This document shows positions 46,033-55,398 of a DNA stretch of 64,000 nucleotides, one piece after another. The notes under the pieces are model-generated. The model had not been told where the DNA came from and ran no database searches. It saw only the letters and a program-made list of their open reading frames with translations. How positions within the stretch are numbered: position 1 is the stretch's first letter; the number at the start of each line of letters is the position of its first letter. Made by a program: the position numbers and the translations under genes. The DNA comes from Alistipes provencensis (GTDB lineage Bacteria > Bacteroidota > Bacteroidia > Bacteroidales > Rikenellaceae), in the NCBI RefSeq assembly GCF_900083545.1, contig NZ_LT559262.1, positions 2,203,673-2,267,672 of the forward strand, given 5' to 3'.

Positions 46033-47460
46033 TTAGTTGTTCAGTTCGGGGTTGTCGTTGACGGCCGACTGCGGGAACGGCAGTGTGTAACGGGAATCGT
46101 TCTGACTGAGCGTGTAGGTTTGCCCGTCGTAGGTCTTGGTGATGGCGGGTTGGGCCGTGCGCCGCAGGTCGAACCAGCGGTGGCCTTCCAGCGGGAATTC
46201 GCGGGCGCGGTCGTCGGCCACCTCGGTGCGCAGTTGTTCGGCGGTCATGGCCCGTACGGCCGTCTCCTTGGCGGCGTATCCGACTGCCGTGAACCGCGTC
46301 TTTTGCAGGCCGAGCAGGTAATTCTTGGCATTATCCAATTCTCCGTTCAGGTACGATCCGGCTTCGGCGGCGATCAGGTACATTTCGGCAATGCGGAGCG
46401 AGGTCCGGTCCGATGATACCCGGGCTGCGATGAAGCCGGAACTTCTCGATTTGATATAGTTGTATCGGAGGTCTTCGGAGTAGAGAACGGTTTTTTCGGA
46501 GACTTGTTTCTCTTTGATGTCGAACAGCCCGAGGAGCCGGTCTGAAAGATGGCAGGCGTTCATGTAGTCGCCTCCTCCTCCGCTGAACGGGCGCTCCCAA
46601 GCCAGAATGGCCTCTTCGGAGGTCGGTTTCCAAGGCAAGGCCGTGTCGTAGTTGTCGCCTTTTCCGGTCGATTCCGTGACGCTCAGGTTGTTGAAATCGA
46701 CCAGTTTGTATTTCGTCAGCAGACCGGTTGCCGTGTCGTAGGCTCCCTGCCAGTCGCGCATGTGGAGCAGTACGCGGGCTTTGAAAGCCTGCACGGCATC
46801 GAGGGTGAAACGGTAGTTGAGTTTAGCCCGTTCGGATGTCTCCAAGGTCAGGTAGTTTTCGACAGTCAGCAGTTTCTCGGCCTGCTCGATGTCGTCGAGA
46901 ATCTGCTTGTAGACGGCCGCGACGTTCGTCGGGCGGTATTTCTGCTCGATGTCGGTGTAGGTCGACAGCACGATGCCGCGGTCCGTCGCCGCCGTGGCGG
47001 GATCGTAGGGCTTGCCGTAGATATTCACCAGCTCGAAATGGACATAGGCGCGGATTGCGTAAGCTTCGCCGAGAAGCTGCTCCTTGGTTTCTCCGGAACT
47101 ATCGTTGTCGGCCTCCGGAACGCTGTCTATCAGTGAGTTGGCATAGAAGATACTGCGGTAACACTCCCGGTAGGCGAGTTCCTGCATCTGGCTGTTGTAT
47201 TGCCATGTGTAGTTGTACGGGAGCGATACGGCGTAACCGGTGTCGTAAAATTCGCTGGTGTCGAACGTTCCGACCTCGTCGGAGAGTAGACCTACATAAA
47301 GCCTGATGTTGTTCAGTCCATAATTGTAGTATCCGTCCGTAATCAGAGCACGGAACTCCGATAACTTATGGGGGATGACTTTGCCGACAGGTTCGATTTC
47401 TAGGTAGTTGCATGCCGAGAACCCGAGTGCGGCGAGCAGTATAGATATTGTTTTTTTCAT
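46033..47460 (-). CDS. SusD/RagB-family lipoprotein (locus 2)
   Basis: The 475-aa lipoprotein (MKKTISILLAALGFSACNYL) is the substrate-capturing partner of the SusC encoded 12 bp upstream. SusD hallmarks: CNYLEIEPVGKVIP, SIFYANSLIDSVPEAD, EQLLGEAYAIRAYVHFELVN and REFPLEGHRWFDLRRTAQP. It is shorter than the PUL 1 SusD. No glycoside hydrolase sits beside it, so the cargo need not be a glycan. Confidence 0.95.
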   Translation of the reverse strand: MKKTISILLAALGFSACNYLEIEPVGKVIPHKLSEFRALITDGYYNYGLNNIRLYVGLLSDEVGTFDTSEFYDTGYAVSLPYNYTWQYNSQMQELAYRECYRSIFYANSLIDSVPEADNDSSGETKEQLLGEAYAIRAYVHFELVNIYGKPYDPATAATDRGIVLSTYTDIEQKYRPTNVAAVYKQILDDIEQAEKLLTVENYLTLETSERAKLNYRFTLDAVQAFKARVLLHMRDWQGAYDTATGLLTKYKLVDFNNLSVTESTGKGDNYDTALPWKPTSEEAILAWERPFSGGGGDYMNACHLSDRLLGLFDIKEKQVSEKTVLYSEDLRYNYIKSRSSGFIAARVSSDRTSLRIAEMYLIAAEAGSYLNGELDNAKNYLLGLQKTRFTAVGYAAKETAVRAMTAEQLRTEVADDRAREFPLEGHRWFDLRRTAQPAITKTYDGQTYTLSQNDSRYTLPFPQSAVNDNPELNN

Positions 47461-47472
47461 GTTCGGAACGTA

Positions 47473-50400
47473 TTAGAAAGTGATGTTGAGACCGACCGAA
47501 TAGGTGCGTGCCATCGGTTGCGAATAGATGCTGCCGTAGGTTTCCGGATCGAAATATCCGTCGTAGTTCGAGGCGATGACGAACGGGTTGCGGGCTTCGA
47601 AATGGATGCGCAGACCGGCCATGTGGAGTTTACGGGTGATTCGTTCCGGGAAAGCGTATCCCAGACGGATGCTGTTCACGCGGAAGTAGTTGATCTTCTT
47701 GTACCAGATGTCGAGGTTGTCGAACAGACTGGCGCCGCTGATCGAATTGTATTGTTCCAGAATCCAGTTGTAGAGATAGTACGGATCGGGATTGGCTTCC
47801 CATTCGTCCCATCCTTCCCATGTTGTCCCGTCCGGTTTGCGACTGCCGGTCAGGGCGGGGTAGATGCCCGACGTGTTCTCCGGGGACCAGATCTGTCTGA
47901 TTTCGGTCGTGTTGTTCTCGCCGGGACTGGTCTGGGTCGGACTGTAGAACGGCGTGCGTTTCACAAGCTGGCCGAAGACGAAGTTGCACGATACGGACAG
48001 GTCGAAGTTCTTGTAGTAGAACCGGTTGTTGAAACCTCCGGTAATGTTCGGATTCTGTGAACCGATGTAGGAGAGATTGTTGCGGATGGCGCTCTGCGAA
48101 GTGGAAACCCGGGGATCGTACAGGACGAAAAATCCGTAATCGGTCTTGTCGAGCCGGAAATCGGTGAACTCCCGAAGCGACACCTTCTGTCCGTCTTTCC
48201 AGAACATGGGAATACCGTACTCGTCGAGCCCTGCGGTCTTGTAGGCGAATACGGCGCTCGACGAATAGCCCTCCTTCGAAGGGGTGTAGCTGTTTTCGTC
48301 GATGTGCACCTTGTCCACCCGGTCGGTATTGTGGGCGATGTTGATCGAGGTCTCCCAGCGGAAGTTGCGCGTGCGCACGTTTACCGTATTGAGGGTGAAC
48401 TCGATACCTTTACTCGATATTTCGCCGAAGTTGCTCGACGTGGAGGTGAATCCGGTCTCCTGCGGAACCGAGCGTGTCGTGATGAGGTTTTCGCTGCGAC
48501 GGCCGTAAATCTCGAATGTGAAACCGATCCGGTTGTCGAGTGCTGCGAAGTCGAGAGCTGTGTTCCATGTGTAGGTGGTCTCCCAGCGCAGGTTCTGGTT
48601 GGGCGGCGAGGATACGAAAATGGCATCCTCGAAACTGCCTCCGACGTTTCGGGTGGTCCATGTTCCGAGAATGTAGGGCGACGTCGAGCGGTCGATATTT
48701 CCCTGAGCGCCGTAGGAAGCCCTCAGACGCAGGTTGTCGAGCCATTTGGCGTTGCGCAGGAACTTTTCGCGGTTGACGCTCCACGCACCCGAGATCGACC
48801 ACATGGGGTTGAACTTGTACTTGGGATCGACGCCGAAGAGGTTCGTACCGTCGTAGCGCATCGAGCCGAAGATCGTGTAGCGGTTGTCGTAGGTGTACGA
48901 TCCGGTGAAGAAGTACGAGAGATAGCGGTTTTCGTAGAACGATTTCTGGTATTGCTTGAAATAGGAACTGTTGGCGAGGCGTTCTCCGGCGTCACCCGAC
49001 GGAATGGGCATCGGTTCGGTGACCATCGTCTTGTGGTCGTAGCCGAAGCCTTTGGTATGGATGCTGGTGTTGGTCGTTCCGCGCATCTCCAGACCGGCCA
49101 TCAGGTCGAGTTCGTGCTTTTGGGCGAAGGTCCCCGAATACTCGGCCTGCGCTTTCCAGTTGTACTGCGACATATCGCTGTTCCAGTTCTGGATCACGCC
49201 GCCTTCGGGCATGTAGCGTATGCCATCGACAACGGAGTTGCGGGCGTATTTACGGGTGAAATAGGAGTTCTCCTGAGCCATCTTCTCGGTCATCGAGTTA
49301 TCGACCTGCAATCCGAACTGGGTGTAGAGGCGCAGCCCCTTCACCGGCTGGTAGTCGAGGTCGAAGATCGTCTTGATCGACCGTGTCTTGAGCGTGTACT
49401 CCGTGTTGTTCAGCTCCTCGAAGTAGTTGTAGTCCAGCACGTCGCTGTCCCGCTGCCGGGCCGTCATGTCGGGATCGTAGAGATAGCTGCCGTCGGGGTT
49501 GTAGGCCGACAGGTAGGGGTTCACCACGCGGGTGTAGCGCGAGGGGTTGGTAAAGACGTCCGTGTCCGAAACGTAGGAGTCGTTCTTGTTCTGTCCCACG
49601 AATACCGATGCGCCGAAGCGGAGGTTTTTCAGCAGGTCGTAATCGGTCTTCAGCGTGAGGTTCAGACGCTCGAAGCCCGTGCCGACAGTCGTTCCCTGCT
49701 CATTGTAGTAGCCGCCCGAGAAGTAGTAGCTGGCCTTGTTGCCGCCGCCCGAGATGCTGAAACTGTACTGCTGGTTGAGCGCCACCTGATAAATTTCCTT
49801 GCCCCAGTCGGTCCCGTCCTTACGCAGGGCGTTGATTGCTGCTTGCGTTTCGGGCGAAAGTGACGAAAAGCCGCCTGCGATGAGCGCTGCGCGTTCGCCT
49901 GCCTGATCCAGTGCGCGGGCTACGCCGCCCATGCCCGAAAGGTAGTTGAGCCGTCCGTTGGAAGCCAGCCCCAATTCGAAATCGACCTTCTGCGAGGCGT
50001 TCATCAGGTTGAGTTTGTCCAGATTGGGACGGTCGGTCACGAAGAGCGACGCCGAAAGGTTGACGCGCGTAGCTTGGTTGCGGCGGCCCTTCTTGGTGGT
50101 GATGATGATGACGCCGTTGGCTGCGCGGGCGCCGTAGATGGCCGTTGCCGCGGCATCCTTCAGGACGGTGATGTCCTCGATGTCGGCCGGGTTGAGACCG
50201 GCGATCGACATGTTGTAGAGGTTGTCGACGTTCTCCTTCGACGACCAGTCCGAGGGAATGTCGTTACCCTCGAGCGGCATGCCGTCCAGCACCCACAGCG
50301 GGTCGGTGTTGCCGTTCAGCGTCACCGTACTGCGGATTTTGACCTTGCTGGCTCCGCCCGGCGCACCCGTCGTGGGGGTCGACGTAAGACCGGCGATCGA

Positions 50401-50853
50401 GCCCGAAAGCATCTCGTCGACGCTCGCCACGCCGTCGCGTGCGATGTCCGACATCTTGACGTTGGAGATCGACGAGGTCAGCTTGCGCTTCTCGATGCGC
50501 TGGTAACCGGTCACCACCACGGCGTCCAGCTTGCTTTCCGAGGCCGAGAGGTAGATCGTGAAGTTGCTTTTTCCCGAGATATCGAGGGTCTGCGCCTCGT
50601 AACCGAGGTAGCTGACCACGACTTTCTTGACGCTTACGGGCAGCTTGAAGGCAAAACGCCCCTGCTCGTAGGCGATGGTTCCCTGCGGGTTGTAATCCTT
50701 GGCCTGAGTCTCTTCGGGCGCAATGAAGACGGTGGCGCCTACCAGCGGCGCACCGTCGGCGCGGTCGAGGACCTGGCCGGTGATCTGCCGGGTCTGCTGC
50801 GCCAGTGCGAGCAGCGGACAGATCAGAACGAATAGCGTAAAGAGTTTTTTCAT
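47473..50853 (-). CDS. SusC/RagA-family TonB-dependent transporter (locus 2)
   Basis: The 1126-aa outer-membrane transporter has a signal peptide (MKKLFTLFVLICPLLALA), a carboxypeptidase-regulatory-like N-terminal domain (RQITGQVLDRADGAPLVGATV), a plug with VVVTGYQRIEKRKLTSSIS and GLNPADIEDITVLKDAAA, and a barrel ending VGLNITF. It pairs with the SusD downstream. It lies behind the metalloprotease gene, separated by a hairpin, so it may have its own promoter. RagA-type transporters in this family can import peptides. Confidence 0.96.
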   Translation of the reverse strand: MKKLFTLFVLICPLLALAQQTRQITGQVLDRADGAPLVGATVFIAPEETQAKDYNPQGTIAYEQGRFAFKLPVSVKKVVVSYLGYEAQTLDISGKSNFTIYLSASESKLDAVVVTGYQRIEKRKLTSSISNVKMSDIARDGVASVDEMLSGSIAGLTSTPTTGAPGGASKVKIRSTVTLNGNTDPLWVLDGMPLEGNDIPSDWSSKENVDNLYNMSIAGLNPADIEDITVLKDAAATAIYGARAANGVIIITTKKGRRNQATRVNLSASLFVTDRPNLDKLNLMNASQKVDFELGLASNGRLNYLSGMGGVARALDQAGERAALIAGGFSSLSPETQAAINALRKDGTDWGKEIYQVALNQQYSFSISGGGNKASYYFSGGYYNEQGTTVGTGFERLNLTLKTDYDLLKNLRFGASVFVGQNKNDSYVSDTDVFTNPSRYTRVVNPYLSAYNPDGSYLYDPDMTARQRDSDVLDYNYFEELNNTEYTLKTRSIKTIFDLDYQPVKGLRLYTQFGLQVDNSMTEKMAQENSYFTRKYARNSVVDGIRYMPEGGVIQNWNSDMSQYNWKAQAEYSGTFAQKHELDLMAGLEMRGTTNTSIHTKGFGYDHKTMVTEPMPIPSGDAGERLANSSYFKQYQKSFYENRYLSYFFTGSYTYDNRYTIFGSMRYDGTNLFGVDPKYKFNPMWSISGAWSVNREKFLRNAKWLDNLRLRASYGAQGNIDRSTSPYILGTWTTRNVGGSFEDAIFVSSPPNQNLRWETTYTWNTALDFAALDNRIGFTFEIYGRRSENLITTRSVPQETGFTSTSSNFGEISSKGIEFTLNTVNVRTRNFRWETSINIAHNTDRVDKVHIDENSYTPSKEGYSSSAVFAYKTAGLDEYGIPMFWKDGQKVSLREFTDFRLDKTDYGFFVLYDPRVSTSQSAIRNNLSYIGSQNPNITGGFNNRFYYKNFDLSVSCNFVFGQLVKRTPFYSPTQTSPGENNTTEIRQIWSPENTSGIYPALTGSRKPDGTTWEGWDEWEANPDPYYLYNWILEQYNSISGASLFDNLDIWYKKINYFRVNSIRLGYAFPERITRKLHMAGLRIHFEARNPFVIASNYDGYFDPETYGSIYSQPMARTYSVGLNITF

Positions 50854-50953
50854 GCTGTGAAAGTAAATGTGTTTGAGTTATTTTTTGTGTCAAATCGGAG
50901 TTATATATTGCAAATATGTTTTAATCTGTAACCTGTTTCGGTTTCCCTTTAGG

Positions 50954-50997
50954 AGCCGCAAAGCCGTCTTTCCGGGAGGAAGACGGCTTTGCAGCTC
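50954..50997 (-). terminator. Hairpin terminator after the metalloprotease gene
   Basis: gcaaagccgtctt pairs with aagacggctttgc (13 bp) and the stem extends with a mismatch to gagc/gctc. It lies just past the metalloprotease stop. There is little T-run on the minus strand, so read-through into SusC is possible. Confidence 0.65.
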
Positions 50998-51009
50998 GGG
51001 GATTTTGCC

Positions 51010-53637
51010 TTATAACATGCGCAGGGCTTCTTTCAGCCTCAGTTCGAGGTCCCGGTAATGGTTCCGGGTCGCTTGGTCGCCGCTTCCGCTGCGGCTCTGC
51101 ACAAGGGTCAGCAGCCTGCGCATCTCGGCCCGCTTGGCCGAGGTCGTCTCGCTGACGCGCTTCATCAGGTCGTAGTTGCGCGTCGTGCGGAACTCGATGT
51201 CCTCGGGCCTCGGCAGCGGTTCGAGCTTCAGCTCCGGAGCCTCGTGCATCAGCGAACAGCATCCGCGTCCGTCGTGGTCGTGGAGCGTCGAACCCAGTTT
51301 GGTGGTCTTGACCATCGTGATGTTCGACGAGACGATCAGCGCGTCGAGGTAGTTCTTCTGGCTCATGCGCTCCCAGATCGAGAGGGTGCGGTTTCCGGGG
51401 CGGATGAAGACGGCGCGGGTGATGTCGTCCAGCATCTGCTCGGGAGTGTAGGTCTTTGCCCCGCGTCCCTGCCGTGCCTCGACCTCGTACATGCGCACCA
51501 GCCGTTCGTCGGCCAGCAGTCCGTAATAGACCGTGTACTGTAGTTCGCGCGCTAAGTTGTAGGGAGCGTACTCCATCATCCCCACGGGCGACAGCCGCTG
51601 GGCGTAAGCCTTGTTCCATGCCTTGGCGTTGAACAGCCATTCGGGAGTGGTGAACACCTGATCGATCAGGTATTTGACGCTCTTGCGCTGGTAGTCGGCC
51701 GGAACCGGGACGTAACGGTCGATGTCATGTCCCGCCACGACGTTGTTGAGGTAGAATCCGCCGACGTTGGTCTTCACATGGTCGGCATAGGCCATCCACT
51801 GGAAGACGATCGAGAGCAGGAACCGTCCGCTTTCATATTGGAGTTCGCCCTCCTCCGAGGCCCAGTCCGTGACGTGGGGGATGATGCGCTGGAGGTTCTT
51901 CAGTCCGTAGAGGCTGGCCGCCACGGCGTCGTCGCTCAGGTCCTCCGACTGCGAACGGGGGTCTTCGTTGTTCTGGAACCGCTGCTCGCCGTACCAGTAT
52001 TCCGGATCGTTCTCATGCTCGCGCAGCCAAGCGTTGAGCGTCGGCAGCTCCTCGTGGGGGTCTTTGGCGCCGAGCCAGCGGTAACCCCAGTTGATGGCGT
52101 GTTTGTCATAGGTCCCGATCTTGGGCGTCAGTTGTGTGATGCCGTCTTCGGGCTGGGCCACATAGTTGAATCGGGCGTAGTCCATGATCGAGCTGGCCGT
52201 GCCGTGCGATGCCGTGTAGGTCTTCGAGCGGAGCGAATCCACCGGTACCGAATACGAGGCGCCGAAGTTGTGCTTCAGCCCGAGGCTGTGCCCCAGTTCG
52301 TGCGACGAAACGAAGCGCACGGCGTTGCCCATCAGCTCCGTGGGCAGCTCGTTGCCGCGGGCCTGAGGGTCTACGGCGCCGGTCTGCAGGCGGATCCACG
52401 CCTGAAGGATGCTCATTACGTTGTGCCACCAGATGATGTCGGCTTCGATGATCTCGCCGCTGCGGGGGTCGATCACCGAGGGCCCCATGGCGTTGGCCGT
52501 TTCCGAGGCGGCATAGGTCACCACCGAGTAGCGCACGTCGTCGATGTCGAACTCCTTGTCGTCGGGATCGACCTCTTTGGCGATGATGGCGTTCTTGAAT
52601 CCGGCGGCTTCGAAAGCCTCCTGCCACTCGACGATGCCCTTCTTGATGTAGGGTACCCATACGGGCGGCGTCGCCGGGTCGATGTAAAGCACGATCGGCT
52701 TTTGGGGCTCCACGAGTTCGCCGCGCTTGTAACGCTCCACGTCCTCGGGCTTGGGCTCCAGCCGCCAGCGGTTGATGAACGCCCGCTCCTCGGCTTTCTG
52801 CTGCTTGTCGTTGAAATAGAGGTGCCCGATTTCGAAGTAGCCCACGCGCTCGTCGGAGAAACGGGCCACCATCGGCTCCTTGGCCAGCAGCACGAGATTC
52901 GAGGTGATGTCCACGGTGACGGCTGTCGAGCCGCCCTCGCCGGAGTGCGAACCCGAGAGGGTCGATTTGACGATGATGTTTTCGGGGAACGACTTCACGG
53001 ACTCGATCTTCGAGAGCTCCTTTTTCGGGGAGCCGCTGATGCGGAGTGCCCCGAAGACGTTGTTGAAACTCTTTTCGCTGCCGTCGAAGACCTTGTTGAC
53101 CTTGATGACCACCGTCGTGGAGTCTTGGTTGTAGGCCTCGATCGGGAACTGCTCGATCGCCGTCTCGCGGTAGTTGTCCTTCACCGAACGGGTGATGCGG
53201 TCGCCCTCGGGCGAGGTGATGCGCGGGTCGTAGGTCATGACCCAGACCTTTTTATAAAGGGTGTCCTTGCGGAAACGGACGATCTTTTCGCCGTAGCCCA
53301 TGCCCTTGTTGATGCCGTTGTCGTTCAGGGCGTAGGGTACGCCCGATATCTTGTTGACGATCAGGATGTCGCGGCCCATCAGCGAGTCGGGAATCTCGAA
53401 CAGGAAATCCGTACCCTTGCGGTGGACGTCGAACAGTCCCTTGTCGGTCACGGCGCCTTTGAGCAGCTCCTCGTAACCTTTCTTCTTGTCTTTCTTGAGC
53501 GAGTCGGCCTTGGGGGCTGCGGCTTCGGTTTTCTTCGATTTGCGGCCCGGCTTCTTCTTGGCCTCCGCAGGAGCGGCTGCCAGCAGGAAGAGCGTTGCCA
53601 GGGCTGCTGCCATCAGGGTAAATCGTCGTGTGTTCAT
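51010..53637 (-). CDS. Exported zinc-dependent metalloprotease (DUF5117/DUF5118-type)
   Basis: The 875-aa protein has a signal peptide (MNTRRFTLMAAALATLFLLAAAPAEA) and then a Lys-rich stretch. The zinc-binding motif HELGHSLGLKH at 446-456 is the metzincin form HExxHxxGxxH, followed by a Met-turn-like SIMDYARFNYV. The N-terminal part resembles DUF5118/5117 proteins found in Bacteroidetes. It should degrade proteins in the periplasm or at the surface. It lies between a sensor kinase and a SusCD pair, so it could generate peptides for import. Confidence 0.9.
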   Translation of the reverse strand: MNTRRFTLMAAALATLFLLAAAPAEAKKKPGRKSKKTEAAAPKADSLKKDKKKGYEELLKGAVTDKGLFDVHRKGTDFLFEIPDSLMGRDILIVNKISGVPYALNDNGINKGMGYGEKIVRFRKDTLYKKVWVMTYDPRITSPEGDRITRSVKDNYRETAIEQFPIEAYNQDSTTVVIKVNKVFDGSEKSFNNVFGALRISGSPKKELSKIESVKSFPENIIVKSTLSGSHSGEGGSTAVTVDITSNLVLLAKEPMVARFSDERVGYFEIGHLYFNDKQQKAEERAFINRWRLEPKPEDVERYKRGELVEPQKPIVLYIDPATPPVWVPYIKKGIVEWQEAFEAAGFKNAIIAKEVDPDDKEFDIDDVRYSVVTYAASETANAMGPSVIDPRSGEIIEADIIWWHNVMSILQAWIRLQTGAVDPQARGNELPTELMGNAVRFVSSHELGHSLGLKHNFGASYSVPVDSLRSKTYTASHGTASSIMDYARFNYVAQPEDGITQLTPKIGTYDKHAINWGYRWLGAKDPHEELPTLNAWLREHENDPEYWYGEQRFQNNEDPRSQSEDLSDDAVAASLYGLKNLQRIIPHVTDWASEEGELQYESGRFLLSIVFQWMAYADHVKTNVGGFYLNNVVAGHDIDRYVPVPADYQRKSVKYLIDQVFTTPEWLFNAKAWNKAYAQRLSPVGMMEYAPYNLARELQYTVYYGLLADERLVRMYEVEARQGRGAKTYTPEQMLDDITRAVFIRPGNRTLSIWERMSQKNYLDALIVSSNITMVKTTKLGSTLHDHDGRGCCSLMHEAPELKLEPLPRPEDIEFRTTRNYDLMKRVSETTSAKRAEMRRLLTLVQSRSGSGDQATRNHYRDLELRLKEALRML

Positions 53638-53639
53638 GT

Positions 53640-53693
53640 TTTATTATTGCTCGGTTTCTTTCGGATACTTGATCCGCACGATGCAATAATAAA
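53640..53693 (-). promoter_or_regulatory. Inverted repeat in the metalloprotease leader
   Basis: tttattattgc (53640-53650) pairs with gcaataataaa (53683-53693); inside is a second stem, cggat/atccg (53662-53666, 53672-53676). It covers the region just before the ATG at 53637 and may be a 5'-UTR structure or an operator. Inference only. Confidence 0.45.
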
Positions 53694-53797
53694 ATTTAAA
53701 TTTTTTAAAGAAAAGCGAATCGGGACGAATGCCCGGTTTGGGGGAGTGAATGCCGCAATTAGACGGGTCGGCCCGACCCGAAAATCGGAGTTTCGGA

Positions 53798-55324
53798 CTA
53801 ATTCTGCTTTTCCGGCGGCAGCAGCGGCAGCCGGCAGCGGAACGACTCGGCGTCGGACGAGATGGAGATGTTCTCCTCGGTGTAGAACCGGTATACCGAG
53901 CGGATGCGCTCCAGCCCCACGCCCAGCGACTCCGTGTTGCCTTCGCTGCGCGGGGTGAAGTTATTCTCGATCAGGAGGCTCTCGTCCTCGGTGCGGATGC
54001 GGATATGCAGCGGGTTGCGGCCCGTGATGCGGTTGTGCTTGAGGGCGTTCTCGACGAGCGTCTGGAGACTCATCGCCGGGATGCGCCAGTTGCGCAGCGC
54101 GGGGTCGATGGCCGTGGTGAGTTCGATGCGGTCGCCGAAGCGGATTTTCTGCAGCGAGTAGTACTGCCATGTGAAGTCGATCTCGTCCGAGAGAGTCGAG
54201 AGTATCTGCTTGCGGCGTTCGAGCACATGGCGGTAGACCTTCGAGAGCGTGAGGGTGAACTCCCGGGCCTGTTCGGGGTTGCAGCGGATCAGGGCGTAGA
54301 GCGAATTGAGCGAGTTGAACAGGAAATGGGGGTCGATCTGTTCGAGCACCTGTTGCAGATGCAACTGCGCCGACTCCTGCTCCGAAAGGCGCCGCAGGTC
54401 GTATTCGCGCCGCCAGCGGCGCTGCGCCACGATGAGCAGCGTTGCGAAGAACAGCACCGAAATGACGGCCGTGAAAATCGTGTAGAAGTGGAAATCGTCG
54501 ATGTCCTGCTCGATGGCCAGCCGGGGAATGCCGATGCCCGCCACCCAGCGGCGGCCTCCGAGCTGGAGGGGATAGTAGATGCGCTCCTCCTCGACGCCGA
54601 GATACTCCGAAACGGAGTAGGTAATGGTCTGCTGCCCCGTGGCCAACACCTCCCGGAATGCTTCGGATGCGGTCGATTCGCTCGCCGGATGTCCCAGTAT
54701 CTGCGGGTTGGGGTGGTAGACGGTCATCCCCTCGGGGTCCAGCAGGATGGCGTAACTGCGGCTGTGGGGATTCTGCTCGGCCATGTGGTCGTATATCGCC
54801 TGCAACGGCAGGTCGATGCCGCAAATGTGTCCCTTGCCCCGGCTGTCCCGAACCCGGCAGGACATGCTCCACACCTGCTCGTTCACGCGGCTCCGGACCG
54901 AATCGTCCTGCATCCGGGCCGCCTGCCGCCGCAATTCTTCACCGGCCGCCGAGACCTGCAATTCCCCGCCGCGGGCGTAGCTGCGGAGGATATGCCGGCT
55001 CTCCTCCATGAACCAGATGCGGCCGACCTTGGGGTCCATCTCCGTCAGCGTCGAGGCCAGCACCTGCAGTTCGGTCTCCGAGGCCGCGGGATGCGTGCGC
55101 ATGAACTGCGCCGCCACCGTGAGCACCTCCTCCGAACGTCCGAATTCGGCCTGCAGGAGCCGGTAGTGATACTGGCTGATCTGCGTGATGACCCGTTCGC
55201 TCATCTGCACGGCCATTCCGTTGATGATGCGGCCGGTGACGAGCACACCCGCCACCAACAGGATCAACAGAATCGTTCCCGTCATCAGAAGCCGCCCTTT
55301 GGGTGTGTGCCGCTGTCGTGCCAT
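53798..55324 (-). CDS. LytS-like sensor histidine kinase with periplasmic Cache-type sensor
   Basis: The 508-aa protein starts MARQRHTPKGRLLMTGTIL. A membrane helix near residues 13-32 is followed by a periplasmic double-Cache-like domain (to ~270), a second helix (FYTIFTAVISVLFFATLLIV), then a His_kinase domain with His333 (IDPHFLFNSLNSLYAL) and a HATPase domain (LVENALKHN). Kinases of this class phosphorylate LytTR regulators; the only LytTR protein in the window is at 45196-45945. The upstream frame is open for a further ~300 codons over the SDR gene, but that is a shadow. Confidence 0.92.
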   Translation of the reverse strand: MARQRHTPKGRLLMTGTILLILLVAGVLVTGRIINGMAVQMSERVITQISQYHYRLLQAEFGRSEEVLTVAAQFMRTHPAASETELQVLASTLTEMDPKVGRIWFMEESRHILRSYARGGELQVSAAGEELRRQAARMQDDSVRSRVNEQVWSMSCRVRDSRGKGHICGIDLPLQAIYDHMAEQNPHSRSYAILLDPEGMTVYHPNPQILGHPASESTASEAFREVLATGQQTITYSVSEYLGVEEERIYYPLQLGGRRWVAGIGIPRLAIEQDIDDFHFYTIFTAVISVLFFATLLIVAQRRWRREYDLRRLSEQESAQLHLQQVLEQIDPHFLFNSLNSLYALIRCNPEQAREFTLTLSKVYRHVLERRKQILSTLSDEIDFTWQYYSLQKIRFGDRIELTTAIDPALRNWRIPAMSLQTLVENALKHNRITGRNPLHIRIRTEDESLLIENNFTPRSEGNTESLGVGLERIRSVYRFYTEENISISSDAESFRCRLPLLPPEKQN

Positions 55325-55330
55325 TCGGGG

Positions 55331-55338
55331 CAAATGTA
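55331..55338 (-). promoter_or_regulatory. Putative -7 box before the sensor kinase gene
   Basis: Minus-strand TACATTTG (55338-55331) fits TAnnTTTG and lies 6 bp before the ATG. The -33 region is poor. A leaderless or very short leader is implied if it is used. Confidence 0.4.
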
Positions 55339-55360
55339 GTGAATTTTTTCGGCCCTGCGA

Positions 55361-55393
55361 CGAAAAACCCTGCGGAAATCGTCCCGCAGGGTT
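55361..55393 (-). terminator. Intrinsic terminator after the SDR gene
   Basis: aaccctgcgg (55366-55375) pairs with ccgcagggtt (55384-55393), followed on the minus strand by TTTTTCG. It ends the deaminase-SDR transcript just before the kinase gene. Confidence 0.88.
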
Positions 55394-55398
55394 CTCCC

